Shown: piece after piece, positions 12,087 through 23,317 of the stretch
Numbering within the stretch: the stretch's first letter is position 1
Layout of the letters: each line of letters opens with the position of its first letter
Origin: Dugong dugon
Lineage: Eukaryota; Chordata; Mammalia; Sirenia; Dugongidae
DNA length: 64,000 bases
Direction of reading: 5' to 3'
Assembly (NCBI GenBank): GCA_030035585.1
Contig: CM057460.1
Coordinates: forward strand, 127,146,714 to 127,210,713
Notes under the pieces: generated by a model
Told to the model about the DNA's origin: nothing
What the model saw: the letters and a program-made list of their open reading frames with translations, nothing else
Database searches by the model: none
Made by a program: the position numbers and the translations under genes

Positions 12087-12161
12087 TGAATTGGTGCATG
12101 TTTTGCTATGTATATTCTCAATAACAGAATAAATTTAAAATAAATAAGTAAAAAAAAAAAG
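12087..12161 (+). mobile_element. End of the split L1 3' UTR, with poly-A
   Basis: Resumes the plus-strand L1 end (TTGGTGCATGTTTTGCTATG, TATATTCTCAATAACAG) and finishes in an A-rich tail at 12139-12161. Confidence 0.75.
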
Positions 12162-14201
12162 TGACACTTTATTAATAGATACTTTAGTAGAAGAGCCAAG
12201 ATGATCTTGGATCCTTTATTTTTGTTCCTGCCACTGGTAAAGGACAAACAGGACAGGGATAGCCAAACATTGGGAGTACAAGCTTTCTGGCAAACACCTG
12301 AGAAGTGTTTATTCCATAAGATAGATTGTTCGGAGAGTTGTTCTCAATCTAATTAAAACTCACGGTCGTTCTTGTCTGTCCACCAAGATATATAGATAAT
12401 TTAATGACACAAATATTTTTATAATATTGTTATAACAGTGTATCTGGTGATGTAATGTTTCCTGCAAATTAAATTGGTCTCTCATGACTTCCCTGTCACA
12501 TGGCCGTCTCCTCATCACCACTTATGCTCTTCTAGAACTTTTTTGTAGTAATATTTCTATGATCTAGCTGGCATTAAAATTAAGTTGGCCAATCTAGTAT
12601 TCTAAGCATAATTTTTCCTATTTGAACATATAGGATTGCAGGAAAATGGCATTTTTTGGCAGTGATCTTTAAATAAAATGAAAACTGTGTGAACATAACA
12701 TAGTTCACCTACCTCCAAAGACCATGTAATAATTGTTTAAAAATCAATATATTTTCCCTTTTCTTATGGAGGCTCTTTCTTTTTTTATATTATGCCAGCA
12801 GCTTAGGACCAAAAACAATAAAATTCACAGTTTTGCAGCTGCTATCCCTGCTTATATGATCTGGGGCTACAGCTAACCCTGCAGTGTTGTTTAGAGAAGA
12901 AAAAAAACCTCACTGGGAGTGTGCAGAAGACATCCTGACAGAAGTGTCATGAACTAAACCCTGTGTTCACAGCAAGACTTCATAAAGGCAGAGCATCAAT
13001 CAAGGATTTAGGGGAGCAGAGAGGGAGCATTGCGTTTGTCTTGGCAGGGTCCATGTTATTACAGCAGAAGACCATGGACCAGTGTGGACCATAACCATCC
13101 TTCCTGAAATAGCCTAAGTCAAGCAAAGGGTATAATTGCCATGGTTGTAAATAAGTGCCTCAGAGAAGTCGGTATTATATCATAGGGGTTTACATACAAT
13201 TATAACACTGAACAGATTTTAAAAATCAATTGAAAACAATAGAAAAAATATGAATAGATAAATCAAAAGCTGTGTTTCTGTGACCTTTCCCTGGAATTCT
13301 GCCTTGGACCCAGTATGGCAAATTGTACACAAAGCAGGCTCCCTACAATCAAGAAGCTATTTATGCCATCAGAAGCTTAAATGTTGGGTTTTAATTGAGA
13401 ACTTCAATTATTATGAAGCCAATCATTTTTCTTCTTTGAACAAAAGAGATTGGAAAGATTAGGACAGTCAGAATATTTTTAACAGTAGAGACTGTGCTAG
13501 AGGGAATAGCCATGGCAAAAGAAAAAAGAAGGTGAGAGATAGAGGGGAAAATACAGGAGAAAAGTTAATGTGCTGAAAAGGAGAAAGTAGAACCGGGAAG
13601 TTTATCTGGGCAAGGCTAGAGAGAAAGTGGTGTTTCTCCCATGTTAGTATTTAGAACACAGCCAACACTTAGCTGTTTTCATCAGCTAGAATAGGTTGAA
13701 TGCCAGATCCAGAGGAGAGGTGAAAAATGTAATCAGTTATGCAGATGTTTCCAAATATCTGGATTTTTGGCATCAAGTAGATAAAACATGTCAAAGATTT
13801 ATTTGTTTATTTTTGCTTTGCATGTATGTATGTTGACATCATGTGACAGCCAATGATTGCTTGGCATCTGTAGATATAAAGATGTTTCCAACTCTGAGCC
13901 TGTTTAGCATATAGTTAACACTTAGGACAGCCTCCACAGGCATGTGTCTGTTCTGGCTCTGACACAGAGCTATGCCTCCATTATCTTTGTATATTAGAAA
14001 GAGAATTAATGTTAAACATGTTGTCATCACCCATGAAAAGAGGTGACAGTGTTTTGAAAGATATTGCAACATACTTGGAAAGGATAAGAATGCCTCTCTT
14101 TCCACGGTTTGATGCTCACTGGTGCGCAAGAATTTAAATGATCATTTTGATTTAATTCTAATCCTTGGGAAGGATTGAAGAGTATATCCTGGAGCTAATG
14201 G
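12162..14201. other. About 2 kb without recognised features
   Basis: No repeat family, RNA gene or convincing coding exon is visible. Frames are short and lack recognisable domains. A highly diverged repeat or an undetected regulatory element could lie here. Confidence 0.5.
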
Positions 14202-14226
14202 AAAAAAAAAAAAAAAAAAAAAAAAA
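14202..14226. repeat. Poly-A run (25 A)
   Basis: A pure 25-base A run. It looks like a retroposon tail, but the sequence to its left matches no LINE or SINE I can name and shows no AATAAA just upstream. Confidence 0.9.
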
Positions 14227-14234
14227 CTCTTAAA

Positions 14235-14575
14235 ATGGATCGGCAAACTCTTTCTGTAAAGGACCAGAGAGAAAATAATTGTGGTTTTATGGGTTGTGCT
14301 GTCTCTGATGCATCTACTTACTCTGCTGTCTTACCAGGAAAGCAGTCATGGATGACATGGCCACTAACGGTGCAGCTGGGCCCCAATAAAACGTTTCTGG
14401 ACGTTAGAACTTGAATTCCATGTAGTTTTCATGTGTCACAAAATACTCTTCTTTTGATTTTTTTGCAACCATTTAATAAACATAAAAATCAATCTCAGTT
14501 CTCAGACTGTACAAAAACAGGTAGTGGGCTGCATTTGGCCTGCGAGAAAGTTTGCCACCCCCTGCCCTAAAACAC
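14235..14575. mobile_element. hAT-Charlie DNA transposon (non-autonomous)
   Basis: Left end CGGCAAACTCTTTCTGTAAA with GGACCAGAG, a middle with GCAGCTGGGCCCCAATAAAA, and right end GGGCTGCATTTGGCCTGCGA, AAGTTTGCCACCCCCTG. The ends are inverted copies of each other (GGCAAACT / AGTTTGCC). I am not sure of the subfamily. Confidence 0.75.
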
Positions 14576-14599
14576 GAGGGATTTAGATTCACAAGGATA

Positions 14600-14990
14600 C
14601 AATAATAAGAGTAAGCATTTGCAGCATTTTAAAATGTGCCAAGCACGATACTAAACACTTTATGAGTTCTATAGCAATTAAACCCTCAGAATAACCCCAT
14701 GAGGTAAGTACTCTCATTTCCTTCAATATACAAAGAGGAAACAAATACACAGAGATTTCAAGGAACAGAGCCACTATGTAGAGTGGATTGCTTACTGCAG
14801 GTGGGAGTGAGTAGGGGTCAAAGTCAAGCCCTCCAGTCTTCTTGGACCCTCATTGGCCTGTAAGGGCACCTGACTCTGATTTGCACAAAGGTCATAAGGG
14901 CTAGTCTTTCAAGTAACTTCTTGGAGGCCACATGGTCATTAAGTGGCAGAGAGCTGGGATCTGAACCCAAGATTGACTCCAAGGACTCTG
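14600..14990 (-). mobile_element. MIR SINE, split by about 150 bp
   Basis: Antisense MIR. The first part covers TGTGCCAAGCACGATACTAA to GAGGAAACAAATACACAGAG. The second part, from 14911, covers AGTAACTTCTTGGAGGCCAC to GGGATCTGAACCCAAGATTG. Between them lie about 144 bp of unrelated DNA bounded by TTTCAAG at 14756-14762 and 14907-14913. Confidence 0.72.
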
Positions 14991-15797
14991 CTACTATGTA
15001 CCTGAAGCCATTCGCTGCATACTTTTTGTACGTATTTTATATTCCCGAGGTAGTTTTTTCCACAAATACTTGTTTATTTCTTTATAAATTCTCTTACTTT
15101 CCCAGGACTAACAGATCAGAGGACCACAAGGTGGCTTTGTTTCTGCAATTAGACATGTTTGTCCTCAGAGTTGCTGTTTGCATCAGTGTGTCAAACGTCA
15201 GAAGACATTAAACAGCAACAGCTCCAAACATTACAAGAGTAAAAACGTTCTGAGGGTGTAAACCCTACTGTTTTCTCTTCAGTTCTGTGATTACTTCCCA
15301 GCCCAAAGCAAGACAACACATTCCCAAAGGCACTAAGGTGAGCAGCAGCGAAAAATAGCAAAACCACATACATTGTGCAATTTTTTCCTATAACATTACT
15401 TAGATTGAATAAACTCTCTTATGCCCAATGTGATCCGTTGACTGTGAGTTCAGCTACATAGAATGTTAAAGTTATAGTTCCAACTTGCCGTAAGGAATTC
15501 TACTCTTCAAAATGTCTTTTTCACACTATTTTTGCACTTAACTTCTTGGCCTATCGATCCCTAATGCAGGTCTCCACCCCCTTTTGTTGCCTAGATTACT
15601 GAAATGACCTCCTATACGCTCTGGCTCACTGGTTATGATTAATCAGTCATATCCAGCTTGACTTTGTGCTGGATTAGGGGTAGGGTAGGGAAGATTTATT
15701 GGAAGAGGAGGAAAAATAAAAAATATAGAGAAGATAAAAAATAAGTGAATATCTTTAAATAACATTTTTTTAAAAATTTTGTTGTTTTGTTACTTGT
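14991..15797. other. Unannotated stretch, possible L2 scrap
   Basis: Mostly unrecognised. TTGCCTAGATTACTGAAATG near 15590 resembles part of L2 ORF2 in sense, but the match is too short to be sure. Confidence 0.35.
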
Positions 15798-15907
15798 TAT
15801 AGCCATTGTTTGCCATCAAGTTGATTCCTACTCATAGCAACCCTCTAGAACAGAGTAGAACTGCCCTATAGGGTTTCCAAGGCTGTAATCTTTACGGAAG
15901 CAGACAC
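15798..15907 (-). mobile_element. AfroSINE, truncated
   Basis: Antisense tail GCCATCAAGTTGATTCCTAC, TCATAGCAACC and GGGTTTCCAAGGCTGTAATC, ending at GGAAGCAGAC. The tRNA-like head is missing. Confidence 0.88.
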
Positions 15908-16505
15908 AATATAAGTGATAACGAAGAAGGATCTTTAAAAAACTTTCTCATTTAACTCATTGAGCTTTGTATTTACGTTTACAACGAAAACAATAGGGAC
16001 AACCATTTCTACTATCAGAATTCTTTAATGCATTCTTTTGTTCTATTTACTTTCACAACTGGATTAGGTTCAATTAACATTGTTACAATTTAAGTAAAAA
16101 GATACGCTCTTTCAAATACGTGCTTTTTCATCCTCATGTGACATCCTTTTTCGTAGAGAGAGGAGGGAGGAAGAAAAGTAGAATCTGTTTATAGAGGAGA
16201 AACTTAGGCTCTCAATGATACTAGCAGGTAAGTAGGTGGTGGTGAAGTCTGTGCAAGTAACCAGCAGGAGAACTCCCTCTGCTTACCTAATTCCTTGGCA
16301 TGATTCATTTGTAAACACTGTCCACTTAGGCCCTGCCGGGTACAGCCCTGCCTGACACATCTTGCTTCAACAAGATGAATCTCAGGTATGTATATCTGCT
16401 GGGTTTCAAAAGAAGCTACCAACAAAGTGTACTCAGGGAGCACCCATTATTGGTAGTGGAGTATTTCTACGTCAGGCTTAATGGACCAAAAAGGCCAATG
16501 CAGCA
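15908..16505. other. No recognised feature
   Basis: Ordinary AT-rich DNA without a supported gene or named repeat. Confidence 0.4.
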
Positions 16506-16715
16506 GAGAGTAGCAGTGTAGACCCTGGAACGAGACCCTTATTAGCTAAGGGCATGGGCACCATGCTTAACCTCTTGGTGACTCTATTGTCTTCTCTGCA
16601 AAAATGGGGATAAATATAATACTAATGAAAGATTTTTGTGAGATTTAAATAAGATAATATGTCAACTGCCTAGATCACAGCCTGCCTCATATTAAGCATG
16701 ACATAGTGTTAGCTA
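16506..16715 (+). mobile_element. MIR SINE interrupted by an RTE insertion
   Basis: Sense MIR with CTTAACCTCTTGGTGACTCT, AAAATGGGGATAAATATAAT and CTAGATCACAGCCTGCCTCA. It is cut at AGTGTTAGCTA and resumes at 17808-17830 with the same bases followed by TTATTATC, the expected MIR end. Confidence 0.82.
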
Positions 16716-17807
16716 AGAAAGATGTTTACCTGTGTTTAATTGACTATGCAAAGGCATTCGACTCTGTGAATCATAACAAACTGTGGATAAAATTGAGAAG
16801 AATGGGAATTCCAGAACACTTAATTGTGCTCATGAGGAACCTGTACATAGACCAAGAGACAGTCATTCAAACAAAACAAGGGGATACTGCATGGTTTAAA
16901 ATCAGGAAAGGTGTGTGTCAGGGTTGTATCCTTTCACCATACCTACTTAATACATATGCTGAGAAAATAATCTGAGAAGCTGGACTATATGAAGAAAAAC
17001 ACAGCATCAGGATTGGAGGAAGACGCATTAACAACCTGCAATATGCAGATGACACAATCTTTCTTGCTAAAAGTGAAGAGGACTTGAAGCACTTACTGAT
17101 GAAAATCAAGGACCTCACTATAGATTACACCCCAACATAAAGAAAATGAAAATCCTCACAACTGGACCAATGAGCAACATCATGATAAATGGAGAAAATA
17201 TTAAAGTTGTCAAGGATTTCAGTTTACTTGGATCCACAATCAACGCACAGTCAAGAAATCAAAAGACACATTAATTTCAGTAAATCTGCAGCAAAAGAAC
17301 TCTTTAAAGGGTTAAAAAGCAAAGATGTAACTTTGAGGACTAAGGTACACCTGACCCAAGCTATGGTATTTTCAATTGCCTCATATGCATGTGAAAGCTG
17401 GACAATGAATAAGGAAGATAGAAGAAAAATTGATGCCTTTGAATTATAGTGTTGGTGAAGAATATTGACTATACCATGGACTGCCAGAAAATGAACAAAT
17501 CTGTCTTGGAAGAAGTACAGCCAGAATGCTCCTTAGAAGCAAGGATAGCGAGACTATGTCTCACATTACTTTGGACATGTTATCAGGAGGGTCTAGTCCC
17601 TGGAGAAGGACATCATGCTTGGTAAAGTAGAGGGTTGGTGAAAAAGAAGAAGACCCTCAATGAGATGGATTGACACAGTGGCTGCAACCATGGGTTCAAG
17701 CATAACAATGATTGTGAGGATGGCACAGGACCGGGCAGTGTTTCGTTCTGTTGTACATCAGGTTGCTATGAGTTGGAACCAACTCGATGGTACCTAATAA
17801 CAACAAC
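16716..17807 (+). mobile_element. RTE (BovB-like) LINE, 5' truncated, RT core to 3' end
   Basis: The first frame encodes reverse-transcriptase palm motifs (YAKAFDSVNHNKLW, GVCQGCILSPYLL), and the catalytic QYADDTIFLAKSEEDLK is encoded from 17039. Later pieces give the RTE C-terminal region (YACESWTMNKEDRRKIDAFE). A stop at about 16973 and frameshifts break the ORF, so it is dead. The tail GTTGGAACCAACTCGATGGT matches AfroSINE tails. An 11-bp duplication AGTGTTAGCTA at 16705-16715 and 17808-17818 defines the insertion. Confidence 0.93.
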
Positions 17808-18134
17808 AGTGTTAGCTATTATTATCATTTTATCAGATTTTCTTTGTTTCTCTTATTTGTCAGCCCTTCCTTTCCTAACCATACCTCTTTTCCCTACAAA
17901 ACCGCTAAAAAGATCAAATTTAAAATTCTTTGCAACGTTTACAAATTAGTCAACGTAATTGAAACTGTAAGAATGACTTAATATGATCTATCATTTTAGG
18001 AGGCTTATACTCGTGGCCTGCTTAAAGCCATTGCTTTACAACAAACCGTCAGTTGCTTTCTGATTTTTGTGATCCATCCATGTCTCTAGGCAACTGGGCT
18101 TCCGATCAGTGTGTACTTGTATCAGTTAAAGTGC

Positions 18135-18745
18135 ATCAGATGCCAAGAATAAAAAACCCAACAAAAACTTGCTTAAACACTAAAAAGCACATTATTGGTT
18201 TATATATTGATTTACATAGCAGGAAGTCTGCAGGTAGGACAGGCCCCTGCATTAGTCTAATTCAGTGGCTCATCGCTTTCCTAGCTTTCCTCTTTGCCTA
18301 CCACAGTGGCGGATTCACTCTAATGCTGGCCTCATTTTATGGTGGTGATTTGGAAGCCAAAAAAATTCCCAGGATTCTTGTTATCTCATGTGTCTTTGAG
18401 ATAGTCATTTCCAGCGACTCTCAGAAAAGAGCATGGAAGCTTATTTCTTGGAATTCAGAGGAAACCTCTCCTCCAGGCTTAGTGGGCCAAGTACTGGGTC
18501 ACACGTTCATCCTTGAACCAATCCCCGTAGACAGGGGGAGGGGATCACACTGATTAGCTTGCGTCTGAACTACATACCCTCGCTCAGTAGGTACAGGGGG
18601 CGTTCACCCTCCTCCAGAGCACAAGGGATCAAAGGGGGAACTATGGCTACCTGGAAAAAAAAATCAGGACTGTTACCCAGAGAAAGGGGAATGGATGCTA
18701 AGAGGGCAATGTTAATATCTAATACAATAACTGTACCACCTGACT
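18135..18745. mobile_element. Ancient mammalian interspersed repeat, class unresolved
   Basis: The order of segments (a head near 18130-18200 like AAACTTGCTTAAACACTAAA, CTCATCGCTTTCCTAG, GGGCCAAGTACTGGGTCACA, GAACCAATCCCCGTAGACAG, AGAGAAAGGGGAATGGATGC) resembles a widespread diverged mammalian repeat. I cannot name its class with certainty. The frame across it is incidental. Confidence 0.5.
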
Positions 18746-19384
18746 AGAAACTAGGTTTTAGGATGTCTAAAAGCATTCTTCGACTCTCTGCTGAAAAATC
18801 TCATTTCAGCTCTTCATACTCAATGGGGCTGACCATTTTAGCTTTGTTTTGTTTTGTTTTAACAGCTACTCATACATGTCCTGACTATGTGGGATTGTAA
18901 CTAGCCCAGCACTAAGTCAGAAGACTTTACCTTTGGCAAATTAGTATTAGACATGACTCTGAAGAGTTAAGAGTATATTTCATTCAGATATTTGAAAAGT
19001 AATTCCTTATGGTGCCCTACTTCTAAGAGACAATTTTAATGGAATTAGACTTCAACAGCTTGGACATATGTTTTGATACATTTAATTTCAGTTACTAACA
19101 TATCTGACAGCTAACAGTGGATAATACACAAGTGTCGAGGTGGGCAGGAGCTTCAGCCCTCTGCTGCTCCCAACCTGCTTCATGGGAAGGAAGCTGTTCA
19201 TCCTGAGGACGAGCTCTCATGTGCATCTCTCAGTATATCCACGTTTTCTTTACGCTTCCTCTTCCACTCAACAAACACATCTGAGCGCAAGTGAGGGAGA
19301 CAAATATGTTTATAGGCATGAACTTGAATCTGTTCTAATTTCTAAAAAGAGAAAAATTATCCTCAAACTTTAGTTTTTGCATTA
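18746..19384. other. No recognised feature
   Basis: Holds only a short (TTTTG)n run near 18842. I see no gene. Confidence 0.4.
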
Positions 19385-19660
19385 CTCAGGTTAGGCTTCA
19401 TTATGCTGCAGTAAGAAACAACTTAGTGGCTTAACACAACCAAATTTCGTTTCTCACTCAGGGTGAGGTTATAATGGAGGGGCGCTCTGCTGATCGTAGC
19501 CACTCGGGGACCCAGACTGACAGAGACACCATCTGGAAGTGTCCTCACACGGTCACAACTACACACTCATTCTTAATGTCTTTGCCTCAGAACGACACAC
19601 ATTACTTCTGTTCATGTTTTGTGGACCATGGTAAGTCACACAGGTCATACTATTAGGGAG
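19385..19660. mobile_element. Probable old interspersed repeat
   Basis: TTAGTGGCTTAACACAACCA, then TTCGTTTCTCACTCAG, and later ACACATTACTTCTGTTCATG have the look of a common mammalian repeat. The class is not certain. Confidence 0.4.
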
Positions 19661-20276
19661 AGGGAAAAGCAATCTTACCATATGTTCAGGGAACGAACAA
19701 CGGAAGCCTTAATGACCACCACAGACTCAAAAAGAGAAAAATTATTAGCAACAAATGAGTTGTGACATATCTCACTGCTCTGCTTGTTAATTTTACCTCC
19801 TGCTCCCCAGTAAAAGCTTAGTTAGGAAACCTCTTAAATGGAGGAGGGCTCTTTCTGGAAAAAGAACTTTTGGAATATTCTTCTGACATTTGTTTATTAC
19901 CAAAGTCTAGCTTAGCAAAACTTAATACTGTACATATAGACATATATATGCTAGCATATTGCATAGACAAACACAGGGCCAGCCTATAATATATGTTCAA
20001 AATCAAAACAGGAAAATTTTCCTCCAAGAACGCAGGGAAGGCCCAGACGGAAAACTCAATTTAAATAGTTATCTAACATTAATCTATATGGTACAATCTC
20101 ATTTCTAGAAATAACCATGTATGTATATTTATAACGCTTAGGAAAAAACTGGAAGAGACTCACTAAGATGCTAACAGTGATTATATCTGGTTATAATAAC
20201 AAATGATATATTAATTTTATTTTCGTCTCATTGCATTTGTGGTTAGATGAGACAATCGAAAAGTACTTGTGGCAGA
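19661..20276. other. No recognised feature
   Basis: AT-rich DNA without a supported gene or named repeat. Confidence 0.4.
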
Positions 20277-21287
20277 TGGAATTCTAAGATGGCCCCAAGA
20301 CTTCTGCCCCTGGCGTATACATACACCTTGCATAATCCCCTCCCCTTGAGTGTAGGCAGGACTGAGGATATGATGGGATAGCACTCCTGTCTTTACGTTA
20401 AGTTATATGGCAAAAAGATTTTGCAGATGTAATGAAAGTCCTAAATTTGTTGATTTTGAGTTAATCCAAAGGGAGATTATCCTGGGTGGGCCTGAGCTTA
20501 TAGATTGAATCCTTAAAAGAGACGTGAAGCAGAACCCCTGAGACTACTGTTTTGCCCTTTAAACCTCGGGACAAAACAATCTCCTGAAGTCATCTTTAAA
20601 CAAAAAACCAGTTTATTACAAAAAAGTAAACAGTGTCATCCTTAAGAACTGCACTTAAAAATAATTAACGTTATGAGACCAAAGGGACAATAATAACACT
20701 GACGCATAGATGAGAAGTTTGGGGGCAGTGAGTCTAAATTAATGGGGGTGAAACAACTACAGCAGCAATAACAAGAGTGTTGATACAATGTGAAGAATGT
20801 GACCGATGTCACTGAACAATATGTGTGGAAATTGTTAAATGGGAGCATGTTTTGGTGTGTATATCTTCACCAAAAGTGAAATTTAAAAAAAGAGATGAGA
20901 AGCAGCAGCAGATGCTCGTATGCTGGCCTAAAGAAGTTAAGCTGCCATGTTGGGAGAGGAGGGGGCTATGTGGCAAGGATTCAAGGGTGGTTTTTAGCCA
21001 GCTAAGTCTGGCTGACAGCTAAGAAGAAAACGGGGCCCTCAGTAATAGAACCACAAGGAAAAGAATTCTGCCAACAACCGGAGAGCTTGGCAGAGGAGTG
21101 CACATCAGATGAACTAGCAGTCCTGGACAACTCCTCGATTTCAGCCTGGTGAAATCCTGAGCAGAGAGCCTGGCTAACCAGTGCCCAGAATGCTGACCCT
21201 TGGGAACTAAGAGATACTGAATTTGTATTGTGTTAAGTCACTAAGTTTGTGGTAATTTGTTACACAGCAATAGCAAACTAATACAGT
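20277..21287 (+). mobile_element. MaLR-type (MLT1-like) LTR, split by an L1 tail
   Basis: The 5' part shows GGCAGATGGAATTCTAAGAT, TAATCCCCTCCCCTTGAGTG and GGGTGGGCCTGAGCTTATAG. The 3' part shows GGCCCTCAGTAATAGAACCA, AATTCTGCCAACAACCGGAG and the typical end GTTAAGTCACTAAGTTTGTG, CAATAGCAAACTAATACAG. An L1 3' end occupies 20533-20889 within it. Confidence 0.75.
20533..20889 (+). mobile_element. L1 3' UTR tail inserted in an LTR
   Basis: Shares AACCCCTGAGACTACTGTTT, CTCCTGAAGTCATC and GATGTCACTGAACAATATGT with the L1 3' UTR at 10620-12161. It is flanked by AAGAGACGTGAAGCAG (20517-20532) and AAGAGATGAGAAGCAG (20890-20905), a 16-bp target duplication with two differences. Confidence 0.88.
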
Positions 21288-21881
21288 AATGTCAACAACT
21301 GCCAGAAGATTCTACTTTATAAAATTAGAAAAAAGTAAGGATGAACGCACATTTTCAAAAGAAGAAAAAGATTCTTCAAACAGAAATCAGAATTCCAGTT
21401 ACCTTTGTGGGGAGTTACCTACTGGAAGGGGGCAGAATAGAACCTGCTGGAGTGCTAGAAGTGTCCACATCTTGATCTGGGAGCTTGCTCAGGTATGTAC
21501 GTATATTAAAATTCATCGAGCTGTATACTTAAGGCTTTTGCACTTAAGACTTGTGTGTATGTAACTTATACCTCAATAAAAAATATAAAAAATAATAAAC
21601 TAAACCCAGTGAACTTGGTATCAATCATTACTAAAATTTTATGAGGTTAAGTCTGTGTATCCTATGCACAGTAAGCACTCAACAAATCCTTTTATTGTTG
21701 AGACACCTGGCTCTATTTTCTTTTTGCCGTGTAAACAAATCACAAAGCAATAGAGGATGATTATCAAGGTACTTCTCATATTCATGATTTGTTTATATAA
21801 GAGGTTGACTAAACGTGCTCTGATATGCTTCTTGGTTTGACTGAAGTAAAAATTCTTGAAAGATGGCCCAATTTTATAGAT
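21288..21881. other. No recognised feature
   Basis: AT-rich flank of the large inverted repeat, with a short A-rich stretch at 21574-21600. I see no gene. Confidence 0.4.
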
Positions 21882-22199
21882 CAGTTCTGGAGGCCAGAAG
21901 TCCCAATTCAGGGTGTCAGCAGGGACATGCTCTCTCTGAAGGCCCTAGGAGAAGATCCTTCCCCTTGTCTTCCCGCTTCTGGTGGTCCCGGTGTTCCTCG
22001 TTTGGGGCAGCACCACTCCATTGTCGCCTGGCCACCTTCCATCTGTGTGTCTCTTCTCCTCTTCTTATAAGGACACCAGCCATATTGAAGCAGGGTCCCC
22101 CCTACCCCAGTATGGCTTCATGTAAACTAATTACATCTGCAAAGACCCTATTTTCAAATAAGTTTACATTTACAAGTACCAGGGGTTAGGAGTACCTAA
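21882..22199 (-). mobile_element. MaLR-type LTR, truncated copy in the left arm
   Basis: Antisense copy of the LTR at 24612-25004. It lacks the last 75 bp of the LTR, because the arm starts at CAGTTCTGGAGGCCAGAAGT rather than at the LTR end. That marks this copy as the derived one. Confidence 0.82.
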
Positions 22200-22389
22200 G
22201 TAATATTTTCTTTTCTGAATGTCAGTCCAAAAAAAAAATTTTTTTTAATAAGGATAAAACAATGACTTGATGACTTACTCTTTGTAGTGATTAGTAATAA
22301 ACATAGGCACAGTCATAAAACCTGACATTATATTTTCAGAATACCTCCTCTCTTAGCTAATACCTATAGCAGAAAATTTGCCGTTTTAA

Positions 22390-22650
22390 TCATTTTTAAG
22401 TAAATGATTCAGTGGCATTAAATTATATTCACAATGTTGTGCAGCCATCACTAAACTTACTTATCACGCCAAACAGAAGCTCTATACTCATTAAGTAATA
22501 ACTCCCAATTCCTCCTTCCCCCAGTACCGGTTCACCTCTAATCTACTTTCTATCTCTATGAGTTTGCCTATTCTAGATAGTTCATATAGGTAGAATGATA
22601 CACTATTTGTCCTTGTGTATCACCCACATTTTTAAATGTTAAGTCCACAC
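22390..22650 (-). mobile_element. L1M 3' UTR fragment (left arm)
   Basis: Antisense L1M tail: ATTCAGTGGCATTAAATTAT, CACAATGTTGTGCAGCCATC, TCTAATCTACTTTCTATCTC and TTTGCCTATTCTAGATAGTT. The same element is present in sense at 24165-24425. Confidence 0.8.
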
Positions 22651-22884
22651 AGTTTAAAGGAGACAAGCATAACTGAGGCATCTGGTGTCAAAATTGGTCT
22701 TTTGTAATTACTAGAGACTCAAAAAAAATCACTTTCCAACCCCAACTTTTACTACTTCCTCACTCAAACTACATTCTTCAACTATAACAAGTTATTTGTG
22801 ATTCTCAGGACACATCAAGACCAGTTGATCCTTGCCCATGCACTTTTCCTGAAATGCTGTCACACCTTTCTATAGCTGGTAAAC

Positions 22885-22995
22885 TCACTCAGTTAACTCA
22901 TTCAAAAATTTTATTGGCACTTTCTCTGTGCTAAGGGCTGGGAAACACTGGTGAACAAGACATGATCCTTGCCTTCATGGAATTTACAGACCAGT
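22885..22995 (-). mobile_element. L2 LINE tail
   Basis: Antisense L2 end: TTAACTCATTCAAAAATTTT, GTGAACAAGACATGATCCTT and TGCCTTCATGGAATTTACAG. Confidence 0.7.
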
Positions 22996-23137
22996 GGAAA
23001 GATGGATACTTTTCCTTTAAATCTTTGTGAAACTTTTTCCCTCTGGCTTCCCTCTTCCCCATCACCATTGCCTAAGGCTCTTCTAGTAATTTCTACATAT
23101 ATCCCCTTCAGGAATTCTCTCCCTGTATCATTTGTTT

Positions 23138-23312
23138 TGAAGTCCCTGGGTGCTGCAAATAGGTAAGTGCCAGAAGATTAGACTTTCCAGTTCCCCCAGA
23201 GGTGCTGCAGAAGAAAGGCCTGGTGATCTACTTCTGAAAAATCAGCCATTGAAAACCCTGTGGAGCACAGTTCTACTCTGTACTCATGTCACCATGAGTT
23301 GGGTTTTGTTAT
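23138..23312 (+). mobile_element. AfroSINE, partly deleted in the head
   Basis: Head AGTCCCTGGGTGCTGCAAAT is followed by a shortened tRNA-like part. The body CCCCCAGAGGTGCTGCAGAA, GAAAGGCCTGGTGATCTACT and CCATTGAAAACCCTGTGGAG and the tail ACCATGAGTTGGG are clear. Confidence 0.88.
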
Positions 23313-23317
23313 TTTTT

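Larger units (their letters stand above)
21882..22726. repeat. Left arm of an 845-bp inverted repeat
   Basis: Reverse complement of 24085-24929 with equal length and no indels. The only differences I found by reading through both arms are A at 22082 (mirror C at 24729) and A at 22402 (mirror C at 24409), giving about 99.8% identity. The arm begins inside an LTR and ends at an A-run. It contains part of a MaLR LTR, an A/T-run block and an L1M 3' UTR. Confidence 0.97.

Noticed and set aside
16706..17449. Reverse-transcriptase-like frames as a host gene
   Set aside because: Target duplication, RTE tail and frame-breaking stops show a dead RTE copy.
18053..18553. Open frame of 166 codons
   Set aside because: It lies largely within an old interspersed repeat, shows no domain or signal, and has no splice or promoter context.
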